Positions 1 to 6,466 of a DNA stretch of 6,531 nt are shown one piece after another. Source of the DNA: an uncultured Oceanospirillales bacterium (GTDB taxonomy: Bacteria > Pseudomonadota > Gammaproteobacteria > Pseudomonadales > Litorivicinaceae); NCBI GenBank assembly GCA_913061245.1, contig CAJXTO010000087.1:1-6531 (forward strand), read 5' to 3'. The notes below the pieces were generated by a model. The model was not told where the DNA came from. It saw nothing but the letters and a program-made list of their open reading frames with translations, and made no database searches. Numbering within the stretch: the first letter of the stretch is position 1; each line of letters opens with the position of its first letter. The position numbers and the translations under genes were made by a program.

Positions 1-1
1 T

Positions 2-103
2 GGGGAGCATCATCAAAGAGTTCGAGCGCTTGCAATCTTGCATCCTTCTAGACGTGGCACCATAGTCTTACAAACATTAGAACAAGAACAAAGGGCATCG
101 TAA
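2..103 (+). CDS. possible C-terminal end of an upstream gene (5' end outside window)
   Basis: One plus-strand frame stays open from the left edge to a TAA at 101-103, giving 33 residues that include the stretch ALAILHPSRRGTIVLQ and end EQEQRAS. It is the longest of the three plus-strand frames here; the others stop at 49-51 and 63-65. A 33-codon open frame is not rare by chance, so this is weak support. I do not recognise the family. The stop is followed by a run of eight A (102-109) with no hairpin before it, so no terminator can be claimed. The remaining 88 bp before the transporter gene hold no other gene that I can support. Confidence 0.25.
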   Translation, partial: GEHHQRVRALAILHPSRRGTIVLQTLEQEQRAS

Positions 104-191
104 AAAAAACCCAAACGGATTTATCATTCCGGCATACACTTCGGGCTTGCGATTCGCTCTCACGGACATTACAAGAATTAGGATGTAAGGC

Positions 192-1187
192 ATGTTCAGA
201 TTTTTCTACGATCGTAAATGGTGGCCTTGGAGCATTGGCGGCACGATTACGATTGTTTTGGCGGTTTGGTACAGCGTACAACTCGATGTTCAAATCAACG
301 AGTGGTTTGGCCGCTTCTATGATGCGCTACAACTGGCATTGTCAAAACCTGGCGCCCTCACAATCGAAGAATTCAACGGCTATATGTTCGAGTTCTTTAG
401 TATTGCCGGTATCTACATCGTCGTTAACGTAATTTTCAATGGATTCTTGGTGAATCACTGGACCTTTAGATGGCGCCGCAGTATTGCTGAGTACTATCAG
501 GAGCATTGGGAAAAGGCACGGTTAATTGAGGGTGCGAGCCAGCGGGTACAAGAAGACACCTTAAAATTTGCCCGAATTACTGAAGACCTAGGGGTCGGTC
601 TCCTTGAGACCATTCTGATGCTGTTCGCATTCATTCCAATTTTATACGGCCTTTCAAAGAATGTGACTGAACTCCCGATTATCGGCCCAGTCGATCATGG
701 TCTTGTGTGGGTGGTCGTACTTACCGCGATTGGTGGTACCGTTATTCTGGGCTTGGTTGGCTCTAAGCTCCCCGGAATAGAATATGATATTCAAAAGAAC
801 GAAGCTGCGTATCGCAAAGAACTCGTGTTAGGTGAAGACGACACCGCACGCGCGCAGACTAACCAAGTTAATTTCCTTTTCGACGACGTTCGAAAAATCC
901 ATTTCAAAGCCTATCTACATTATTTCTACTTCAATATGGCGAAGTGGAGTTACCTCCAAGGAATGGTCATTGTCCCCTACTTCGCTCTGGGACCAACTAT
1001 CATCACAGGCGCGATCACGCTTGGAGTAGTGAGCCAGACAGTCCGAGCGATGGGTAAGGTCGCCGAAAGTCTCCAGTACATTATTCGTAGCTGGCTAAAA
1101 ATTGTTGAATTGGTCTCGGTATATAAGCGCCTACGCGAGTTCGAAAAGCGCATTCATGAAGCGGAGACCGGTGCACTACGGACCTAA
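192..1187 (+). CDS. sbmA: SbmA/BacA-family peptide transporter, short N-terminal form
   Basis: This 331-residue inner-membrane protein belongs to the SbmA/BacA family, proton-driven importers of proline-rich and microcin-type peptides and other modified compounds. It follows E. coli SbmA closely: WFGRFYD (38-44), a TFRWR segment (91-95), IEGASQRVQEDT (112-123), ELPIIG (160-165), KLPGIE (192-197), the near-identical AAYRKELVLGEDD (205-217) and the closing YKRLREFE (311-318). Membrane segments are visible at roughly 14-32, 68-88, 136-154, 171-191, 254-278 and 283-310, the last less hydrophobic. E. coli SbmA has 406 residues; this protein begins where its second N-terminal segment does, so about 75 residues including the first membrane helix are missing. 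The start is forced by an in-frame TAA at 186-188, and AGGA at 180-183 is a reasonable ribosome site. No ATPase domain is present, which sets it apart from YddA/BclA-type ABC relatives. The family is certain; the substrate is inferred. Confidence 0.9.
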   Translation: MFRFFYDRKWWPWSIGGTITIVLAVWYSVQLDVQINEWFGRFYDALQLALSKPGALTIEEFNGYMFEFFSIAGIYIVVNVIFNGFLVNHWTFRWRRSIAEYYQEHWEKARLIEGASQRVQEDTLKFARITEDLGVGLLETILMLFAFIPILYGLSKNVTELPIIGPVDHGLVWVVVLTAIGGTVILGLVGSKLPGIEYDIQKNEAAYRKELVLGEDDTARAQTNQVNFLFDDVRKIHFKAYLHYFYFNMAKWSYLQGMVIVPYFALGPTIITGAITLGVVSQTVRAMGKVAESLQYIIRSWLKIVELVSVYKRLREFEKRIHEAETGALRT

Positions 1188-1207
1188 TTACTGGAATACT
1201 TGAAATG

Positions 1208-1238
1208 TCATGCGTTTGACACAAAAACAAGCGCATGA
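1208..1238. repeat. inverted repeat between sbmA and bdhA, possible operator or hairpin
   Basis: TCATGCGTTTG (1208-1218) and CAAGCGCATGA (1228-1238) are inverted copies matching at 10 of 11 positions, separated by nine bases (ACACAAAAA). The arm centres lie 20 bp apart, about two helical turns, as expected for a dimeric repressor site. In plus-strand RNA the one mismatch becomes a U-G pair, and the stem can extend to 1205/1241 with two more wobble pairs, so an RNA hairpin is also possible. No T-run follows, so it is not a classic terminator for sbmA. Confidence 0.6.
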
Positions 1239-1244
1239 TGTGAA
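1216..1244 (+). promoter_or_regulatory. candidate sigma-70 promoter for bdhA
   Basis: A perfect TTGACA (-35) at 1216-1221 is followed by a 17-bp spacer and TGTGAA at 1239-1244. The hexamer matches TATAAT at only three positions, but it is preceded by TGA (1236-1238), which fits an extended -10 TGn motif. Transcription would start near 1251, leaving about 15 nt before the ATG, with the TAAGGA ribosome site at 1255-1260. The -35 and spacer lie within the inverted repeat at 1208-1238, so a bound protein would block this promoter. The poor -10 keeps confidence low. Confidence 0.35.
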
Positions 1245-1265
1245 GGTTGTTCGCTAAGGATAAAA

Positions 1266-2042
1266 ATGACACAGCTCGCACTCGTTACCGGAAGCACTAG
1301 CGGCATCGGCTTAGGGATCGCAAAATCATTGGCCGATTCCGGCTATCGACTCATCTTAAATGGATTTGGTGAGCCCGAAGTTATCGAGCAGGCTCTCGCA
1401 GATGTTGACGCAGCAGGCCCGGAATCTCCTTTATATCTCGGCACCGACCTGACTCAGCCTCAAGCAATCGACATTGCGTTATCTGAACTCATGGAATCGG
1501 ATGGCCCCATCAGCGTGTTGGTTAATAATGCAGGCATGCAGTTCACAGCTCCTGTCGACGAGTTTCCTGTCGACAAGTGGGATCAAATTATTGCGCTCAA
1601 TTTAAGTGCAGCATTTCATACGACGCGATTGTGTTTGCCTGCAATGAGGGCACAGAATTTTGGCCGTATCATTAATATTGCGAGTGTTCATGGCTTGGTT
1701 GCGTCAGTAAACAAACCCGCTTATGTCGCAGCCAAGCATGGGCTTATCGGTTTGACGAAAGCTACAGCCCTTGAAACCGCAGAGATCAATGTGACATGCA
1801 ATGCAATCTGTCCCGGCTGGACGCATACGCCTCTGATCCAGACGCAGATCGAAAAGCGTGCGGCTGAACTCAATGTCAGTATCGAAGACGGTGGACGAGC
1901 ACTACTTGCCGAAAAACAACCATCAAAAGAGTTTGTAACAACGGATCAGTTAGGAGCGCTGACCCGTTTTCTTTGCACGGATGCAGCTTCCCAAATCACT
2001 GGCGCCAGTTTGCCAGTTGATGGGGGTTGGACAGCACAATAA
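1266..2042 (+). CDS. bdhA: D-3-hydroxybutyrate dehydrogenase (SDR family)
   Basis: This 258-residue cytoplasmic short-chain dehydrogenase interconverts D-3-hydroxybutyrate and acetoacetate with NAD, the step feeding PHB or ketone-body breakdown into acetyl-CoA. The Rossmann fold has TGSTSGIG at 8-15 and NNAG at 87-90. The catalytic set is N112, S140, Y153 and K157. Residues known to hold the substrate carboxylate in Pseudomonas 3HB dehydrogenases all have counterparts at a constant offset of two: Q92, H142, K150, W185 and Q194. The sequence ends in the typical LPVDGGWTAQ. Length is normal for the family. TAAGGA at 1255-1260, five bases before the ATG, supports the start. The dienelactone-hydrolase-like gene follows after 18 bp, probably co-transcribed. 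A generic SDR is unlikely given the full substrate-binding set. Confidence 0.95.
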   Translation: MTQLALVTGSTSGIGLGIAKSLADSGYRLILNGFGEPEVIEQALADVDAAGPESPLYLGTDLTQPQAIDIALSELMESDGPISVLVNNAGMQFTAPVDEFPVDKWDQIIALNLSAAFHTTRLCLPAMRAQNFGRIINIASVHGLVASVNKPAYVAAKHGLIGLTKATALETAEINVTCNAICPGWTHTPLIQTQIEKRAAELNVSIEDGGRALLAEKQPSKEFVTTDQLGALTRFLCTDAASQITGASLPVDGGWTAQ

Positions 2043-2060
2043 CTTGAGGAATGAATACCC

Positions 2061-2879
2061 ATGTGTAATGAAATTAGTTGCTATGAATCAAACAAACCTG
2101 CATTGACGGTCGACCCGGAAAGCCGCCGCTTGTTTCTAAAAGGCGTCGCGTCACTTCCGCTAGCCTATGTCCTCGCAGACATCGAACTTGCGAAAGCTGC
2201 TGCGCATGGTGGCGAAACAGTCACGATTAAAACTGACCTTGCAGGTGAAGTGAACGGATATCTTGCCGAGCCTGAAGACAAAAACGCACCAACAGTGATT
2301 TTGATCCACGAATGGTGGGGCCTCAATGATCACATCAAGGCAGTGGCTCAAGAGTTTAAAGAGAAAGGATTCCGTGCACTGGCCGTCGATCTCTTTAAAG
2401 GCTCTGTCGCATCAGATCGCGACGGCGCGATGGCACAGATCAAAGCGCTAAATCCAGATGAAGCAACAGACACGATGAATGCCTGGGTTGAGTGGGCGAA
2501 GAAGCAAGGTAACGGCAAAGTCGGTACCTGCGGATGGTGTTTTGGGGGTGGCTGGAGCTTGCAAACTGCCTTGTCGGCAAGCCCTGATGCAAGTGTGATT
2601 TACTACGGTCGAGTCGGTGGATCTGCTGATGAACTGAACGGTTTGACCACACCGCTTCTTGGTCATTTTGGAACTCTAGATAAGAGCATTAATCCAAAGA
2701 TGGTTGGCGCTTTCCAGCAAACACTTCGTGACGTTGGTAAGGATGACCTATTAACGACTCATTGGTATACAGCAAACCATGCGTTTGCCAATCCAACCGG
2801 TGGTCGCTATGACGAAGATGACGCAGCTTTAGCGCTTGCGCGCACCCTCACCTTCCTTGAGTCGCACCTTCGCGGCTAG
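2061..2879 (+). CDS. Tat-exported dienelactone hydrolase-family protein
   Basis: This 272-residue alpha/beta hydrolase belongs to the dienelactone hydrolase family. The triad is visible: nucleophile Cys160 in GWCFGG (158-163), Asp207 in GTLD, and His240 in ANHAF. Glu84 in HEWWGL (83-88) matches the glutamate that primes the cysteine in true dienelactone hydrolases. The N-terminus carries a textbook twin-arginine motif, SRRLFLK (21-27), then a short hydrophobic stretch (28-39) and an alanine-rich region (44-48) where cleavage could occur, so the folded enzyme probably works in the periplasm. Classical ClcD-type enzymes are shorter (about 235 residues) and cytoplasmic; the extra length is this leader. 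GAGGA at 2046-2050 supports the ATG. It lies 18 bp after bdhA. The real substrate is unknown: no chlorocatechol pathway genes are nearby, so lactone hydrolysis is a family-level guess. Confidence 0.88.
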   Translation: MCNEISCYESNKPALTVDPESRRLFLKGVASLPLAYVLADIELAKAAAHGGETVTIKTDLAGEVNGYLAEPEDKNAPTVILIHEWWGLNDHIKAVAQEFKEKGFRALAVDLFKGSVASDRDGAMAQIKALNPDEATDTMNAWVEWAKKQGNGKVGTCGWCFGGGWSLQTALSASPDASVIYYGRVGGSADELNGLTTPLLGHFGTLDKSINPKMVGAFQQTLRDVGKDDLLTTHWYTANHAFANPTGGRYDEDDAALALARTLTFLESHLRG

Positions 2880-2887
2880 ACATGAGT

Positions 2888-2909
2888 GCTCTGCCCTTCG
2901 GGGCAGAGC
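2888..2909. terminator. shared hairpin between converging genes
   Basis: GCTCTGCCC (2888-2896) and GGGCAGAGC (2901-2909) form a perfect 9-bp stem closed by TTCG, the very stable C(UUCG)G tetraloop when read on the plus strand. It sits between the ends of the dienelactone-hydrolase-like gene (2879) and the MAPEG gene, and its last base is within the MAPEG stop codon (2911-2909). Neither side has a T-run, so termination may be factor-assisted, or the hairpin may mainly protect 3' ends. CATGAG occurs on both sides (2881-2886 and 2912-2917). Confidence 0.7.
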
Positions 2910-3319
2910 TACATGAGACTCCAAATAATCCAAATAACTCCACTGATTGCGCTTGCTATCAGGCTACCGAGCGTCAACATCATTCCAATCACGCGTTGTT
3001 GATAGCGTCCTGTTTGGACTTCTGCCACCAAAACTGATCTTGCATGCAGAATGCGGCCGATGATAAATGCGATACCTAATATTGCGACCCACCACAGGTA
3101 ACTATCAACGAGCTCAAGAAGTAGCAGACTGATTAAGAATATTGGCGTGACTTCTGTGAAATTGCCGTGCGCGCGGACAGCCCGCTCAAGCTCTGGCACC
3201 CCATCTGACCCGACGGCTACCTGATTCTTACGGCGTGCTTTGATGACGATTGCCGTGAGGGTCACTTGCATCGCAATTAACGCACTGGTGATCAATAAGG
3301 TTATCACGGGAATTGCCAT
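2909..3319 (-). CDS. MAPEG-family membrane protein
   Basis: This 136-residue integral membrane protein belongs to the MAPEG family (membrane-associated proteins in eicosanoid and glutathione metabolism). The family signature ELERAVRAHGNFTE is at 43-56, with GRILHA at 88-93. Four hydrophobic segments appear at about 4-26, 57-72, 74-91 and 110-133, the expected topology. Bacterial members of this YecN/YfeG-like type mostly have no proven substrate; glutathione transferase or peroxidase activity is only a family-level suggestion. The ATG directly abuts the chrA stop (TAAATG), and the ribosome site GGAGTGGA (3332-3325) lies inside the end of chrA, which indicates translational coupling. The TAG stop at 2911-2909 overlaps the intergenic hairpin. 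Confidence 0.9.
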   Translation of the reverse strand: MAIPVITLLITSALIAMQVTLTAIVIKARRKNQVAVGSDGVPELERAVRAHGNFTEVTPIFLISLLLLELVDSYLWWVAILGIAFIIGRILHARSVLVAEVQTGRYQQRVIGMMLTLGSLIASAISGVIWIIWSLM

Positions 3320-4495
3320 TTAAATCCACTCCAACACATGAAATACGTAAGTCGCCCCGGTCATTACAATGACAAGCTCAAGAGGAGAACGCTTTAAACC
3401 AACACACATCACAAGACTCAAGACAGCCAAGCCAGTCGTTGCTTCAGAATACACGGCTTCGGTAAATACAGGATTAATCAAAATCGCAAATAAAAGCCCG
3501 ACAACGACAGCATTGACATACACCAGTCGCTCTTTCCATCGCCCTAGTGCATCACCCAGACACAAAGCGACCATTAATAGAATCGCCCCCGGTAAAAAGA
3601 TCGCAATGATTCCTAAGCCTGCGGCAACAATTGCTGATTCTGGAGCCATAACAGCGCCTAAGTAGGATGCGATGGTAAATAATGGCCCAGGCATTGCCTG
3701 CGCAAACCCGTAACCGGCCAGAAAAACATCTTTTTCTAGCGGCGGAACGAATTCTGCTTCAAGTAGCGGAAGCACGACGTGCCCACCACCAAAAACAAGT
3801 GCGCCACTGAAATAATGACCCGCAAAAATGTCAGTCCAAAGTGATCCGTCGACCAAGGTAATGGCGGCAATGGTTCCAATACCCCAGATGCCGAGACCAA
3901 ATATAGCCACATTCAGTTTCCAAGGGCTGATTTGGTCCTGTGGCGTTACGCTTGATCCGGTGCCTGATACAAATAGATACCCTCCAAGGAGGGCTAAGCC
4001 AATGAGTGCAACTTGCGTAAAAGCTGTCGGTGCTGAATAAAAAGCGACCGCCGCAATCAGCGCAATAATCTTCGTTTCCCTATCAATGCACAATTGCTTC
4101 CACATGCCGAGAACCGCTTGCGTAACAACCCCAACTGCAACGATTTTCATTGCAACAACAAACCAAGCACCCTCTGAAGAAGCACCACCATCAATGATCC
4201 ATAGCGCAGCGCACAGCATTAAGACTGCACTTGGCAGCGTAAACCCAAGCCATGCGGCTAATGCTCCAGTCCATCCAGCGAATCGATACCCAAGACCCAT
4301 GCCCACTTGAGACGATGCAGGCCCAGGAATCATCTGGCATAGCGCAACCAGTGATGCGTAGTCGCTATCAGTTAATCGCTGTTCTTTCTCAACAAACTGA
4401 CGACGAAAGATACCAATGTGTGCAACCGGACCACCGAATGATGTGCAACCGAGCCATAAAAATTGAAGAAATACAGCAAAGGGATTGGATGTCAT
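3320..4495 (-). CDS. chrA: chromate transporter, two-domain CHR family
   Basis: This 391-residue inner-membrane protein is a long-form CHR-family transporter, which exports chromate and confers resistance in characterised members. Two homologous halves are visible. The first has FGGPVAHIGIFRRQF (20-34) and QMIPGPASSQVGMGLGY (54-70). The second has the counterparts VFGGGHVVLPLLE (234-246) and AQAMPGPLFTIASYLGA (265-281). Hydrophobic segments fill most of the rest, consistent with ten or more helices. Length matches full two-domain ChrA (about 390-400). GAGAGG at 4506-4501, five bases upstream, supports the ATG. The stop abuts the MAPEG start. No chrB-type regulator or sulfate genes are nearby, so chromate may not be the physiological substrate; sulfate or another oxyanion is possible. 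No convincing promoter was seen in the 49-bp gap upstream. Confidence 0.93.
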   Translation of the reverse strand: MTSNPFAVFLQFLWLGCTSFGGPVAHIGIFRRQFVEKEQRLTDSDYASLVALCQMIPGPASSQVGMGLGYRFAGWTGALAAWLGFTLPSAVLMLCAALWIIDGGASSEGAWFVVAMKIVAVGVVTQAVLGMWKQLCIDRETKIIALIAAVAFYSAPTAFTQVALIGLALLGGYLFVSGTGSSVTPQDQISPWKLNVAIFGLGIWGIGTIAAITLVDGSLWTDIFAGHYFSGALVFGGGHVVLPLLEAEFVPPLEKDVFLAGYGFAQAMPGPLFTIASYLGAVMAPESAIVAAGLGIIAIFLPGAILLMVALCLGDALGRWKERLVYVNAVVVGLLFAILINPVFTEAVYSEATTGLAVLSLVMCVGLKRSPLELVIVMTGATYVFHVLEWI

Positions 4496-4544
4496 GACGA
4501 CCTCTCAACTAACGATGCGCTTAGAAAAGCAAAAAAGCATGTCA

Positions 4545-6206
4545 CTATGATGACTTTGAAGAATACAGCCGGTCGATTTGTGACTTGTGCTGAGCAATCA
4601 CGTGTGCGCGCTTCACCTTATGGGTCGGAGTGAGCATTCCATTCTCAATTGAGCAAGGCTCCGTCATCAGAATCGCTTTTCGAATATGCATCACGGGAGC
4701 TTTGCCGTGATTATAGCGTTTTAAGATATGTTGAATCACGTGTTCACGCTCTTGTTCTTTGACCGCTTCGCTGAGACAAATGATGGCGGAGAGCCAAGGT
4801 CGCCCGTCCCCGGCCACAACAATTTGATCCACCTCAGGGTACAAGCTGATCTCTTGCTCAATCGGAGCCGGCGCAATGTTGTCACCACCTGAATTAACGA
4901 TTAGATCTTTAAGCCTTCCGACAATGCGAATATGCCCATCCGGGTCGATTTCAGCGAGATCACCCGTGTGCAACCAGCCATCAACTAAAGCGTTCGCCGA
5001 TGCTTCAGGATCATTCCAGTAGCCGGTCATCACATTGTCACCACGTACAAGTAGCTCAGCCTCCTCGCTGAGGCGAACTTCGACCCCAGGCAATTGAGGG
5101 CCGACCGTGTCAGGGCGTTCAGATCCCGGTCGATTCACACTGATCACAGGTGATGCTTCTGTTTGACCATAGCCCTGTAAAATTCCAACGCCAAGACCTT
5201 GAAAAAATTCAGATATCTTGGGGTTCAGCGCTGCTCCACCCGATACAAAATAGCGGAGTTTTCCTCCGAATCGTTGGCGCACCTTATGCCGAACAAGTCG
5301 CTCGCAAAGACTGTCAAGAATTCGTTCAGCAACTGTGAGTTGCTCCTTTTGACCTAGCCGGATTGTCGTCTCGAATAAATATCGTTTAAGCGAACTTTCT
5401 TTTTGAATTTGGGTTGTGATTCGACTGTATAGAAGCTCATAGAGCCGTGGTACAGCTGTCATGAGCGTAGGACTCACCTCTGCCATCATGGCGGAGAGTT
5501 TGTCGAGCTTGTCGCAGTAAAAGATCTCGCCGCCAAGATATAAGGGTAAATACAGGCCAGCCATGTGCTCATATGCATGAGCAAGTGGCAAGAATGAAAG
5601 AAATCGATGCGCCTGATCGAGATTCGCTTCGCTCAGAACTTCAAGAATACTCTCGACATTCGCCTCTAGATTTCTCTGAGTAAGCGCCACTAATTTAGGT
5701 AACCCATTGGTTCCCGACGTTGCGATTAACGCATAAAGAGCATCCGTCCCTCGCTCATCATCTGGCGCGTATTCACTCTCGGTAAGATCAGGAAACAACT
5801 GTTGATCTGCGTCTGACACGACATACATCGTGAAGTGGCCGTTTGTCGTGATTGTTTCTAGTCGATTGCGGAGCATTCCATCTGACACAACCGCTGCAGA
5901 AGCGCCTGACTTCTCGATTAAATACTGGATTTCATGAGCTGTATGGGTGGTGTATGCCGGCACCAATATGACCCCATAAAGGCAAGCTGCTATTGCGGTA
6001 ACTGTCCATTCTGGTCGGTTTTCCATGAGAATAAGGAGCCGATCACCGGCGCTTAGACCATCCACCTTCCACTGGGCACACAATCGTCTTGCTGCGTCAA
6101 CGACCTCCCCTCGTGAATATGAGACCCACTCTTCATCTCTCTGCCGATAAAGACAGGGTGTATTGGGCGTCGCTTTCGCAAGCTTTAAAAATGGACTAAC
6201 TAGCAC
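4545..6206 (-). CDS. long-chain acyl-CoA synthetase-like AMP-forming ligase
   Basis: This 553-residue enzyme of the ANL (AMP-binding) superfamily most resembles long-chain fatty-acid-CoA ligases of the FAA1 type, which activate fatty acids through an acyl-AMP intermediate. Visible motifs are the P-loop TSGTNGLPK (163-171), FLPLAHAYEH (205-214), SGGAALNP (322-329), GYGQTE (345-350), TGDLAEIDPDG (414-424) and the hinge GRLKD (430-434) followed by SGGDNIAPAPIE. The C-terminal TPTHKVKR (526-533) supplies the likely catalytic lysine, K530. The P-loop is unusual: N168 replaces the second Thr/Ser, and Leu follows the lysine instead of Gly. The start is a GTG, forced by an in-frame TAA immediately before it (6209-6207); GGAA at 6217-6214 is a weak ribosome site. 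It lies 19 bp after the small lipoprotein gene and 49 bp before chrA. Chain-length preference cannot be read from sequence. Confidence 0.9.
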   Translation of the reverse strand: MLVSPFLKLAKATPNTPCLYRQRDEEWVSYSRGEVVDAARRLCAQWKVDGLSAGDRLLILMENRPEWTVTAIAACLYGVILVPAYTTHTAHEIQYLIEKSGASAAVVSDGMLRNRLETITTNGHFTMYVVSDADQQLFPDLTESEYAPDDERGTDALYALIATSGTNGLPKLVALTQRNLEANVESILEVLSEANLDQAHRFLSFLPLAHAYEHMAGLYLPLYLGGEIFYCDKLDKLSAMMAEVSPTLMTAVPRLYELLYSRITTQIQKESSLKRYLFETTIRLGQKEQLTVAERILDSLCERLVRHKVRQRFGGKLRYFVSGGAALNPKISEFFQGLGVGILQGYGQTEASPVISVNRPGSERPDTVGPQLPGVEVRLSEEAELLVRGDNVMTGYWNDPEASANALVDGWLHTGDLAEIDPDGHIRIVGRLKDLIVNSGGDNIAPAPIEQEISLYPEVDQIVVAGDGRPWLSAIICLSEAVKEQEREHVIQHILKRYNHGKAPVMHIRKAILMTEPCSIENGMLTPTHKVKRAHVIAQHKSQIDRLYSSKSS

Positions 6207-6225
6207 TTAAAGGTTCCGATTATTG

Positions 6226-6384
6226 TTATTTCGTTTGAGTTTGGATAATGCCTGAAACCTCGCTTGCTGTGGAGCGCTTCCAGTTTTCACCAGCATCATC
6301 CCAATGCCCTTTGTCACAAGCAGAAAGCAGGACAACAACTGAAAGAAGAGCACCATAGCGTCGGATTAAGGTCGATAAATTCAT
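6226..6384 (-). CDS. small lipoprotein, 52 residues, unknown function
   Basis: A short gene encodes MNLSTLIRRYGALLSVVVL followed by LSAC and a polar tail. Arg8 and Arg9, a hydrophobic core (11-20) and the lipobox LSAC with Cys23 make a typical lipoprotein signal; cleavage before Cys23 would leave only a 30-residue mature peptide, beginning CDKGHWDDAGENW. Asp at +2 is the inner-membrane retention signal in Enterobacteria-type Lol sorting. A strong ribosome site, GGAGG (6394-6390), stands five bases before the ATG; an in-frame ATG at 6396 is possible but would itself overlap that site. The gene ends 19 bp before the acyl-CoA synthetase start, suggesting one operon. I recognise no family. Signal, lipobox and ribosome site together make a real gene likely despite the size. 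Confidence 0.72.
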   Translation of the reverse strand: MNLSTLIRRYGALLSVVVLLSACDKGHWDDAGENWKRSTASEVSGIIQTQTK

Positions 6385-6387
6385 AGC

Positions 6388-6425
6388 CACCTCCATACAG
6401 ATATCCTGATTGAGGTGTGGAGGTG
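6388..6425 (-). promoter_or_regulatory. leader hairpin that could hide the lipoprotein ribosome site
   Basis: In minus-strand RNA, CACCUCCA (6425-6418) is perfectly complementary to UGGAGGUG (6395-6388), which contains the GGAGG ribosome site of the small lipoprotein gene. A second element, CACCUC (6417-6412), directly follows and can pair with GAGGUG of the same site. The loop of the main pairing is 22 nt. CACCUCC is also the core of the 16S rRNA 3' tail, so the leader carries two anti-Shine-Dalgarno-like copies. Pairing is seen in the sequence; a regulatory role is inferred. No known riboswitch class is recognised. Confidence 0.45.
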
Positions 6426-6466
6426 AATACGAAGTAGTTCAAGGAGATATGGTAATATGGACGTAC

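Noticed and set aside
147..175. TTGCGA, 17-bp spacer, TACAAG as a promoter for the sbmA-like gene
   Set aside because: Each box matches consensus at only four positions, and the predicted start (about 182) would fall inside the AGGA ribosome site.
48..293. 81-residue minus-strand frame across the start of the sbmA-like gene
   Set aside because: It overlaps the well-supported transporter antisense, has no recognisable motif and no clear ribosome site.
3369..4497. Several plus-strand frames of 70-98 residues within the chrA region
   Set aside because: They are antisense to a gene whose full set of family motifs is intact; their translations show no domain pattern.
4505..4545. Poly-T stretch after the acyl-CoA synthetase gene on the minus strand as a terminator
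   Set aside because: The T-run precedes, rather than follows, the only small stem (GCTT/AAGC, 4 bp), so it does not have terminator geometry.
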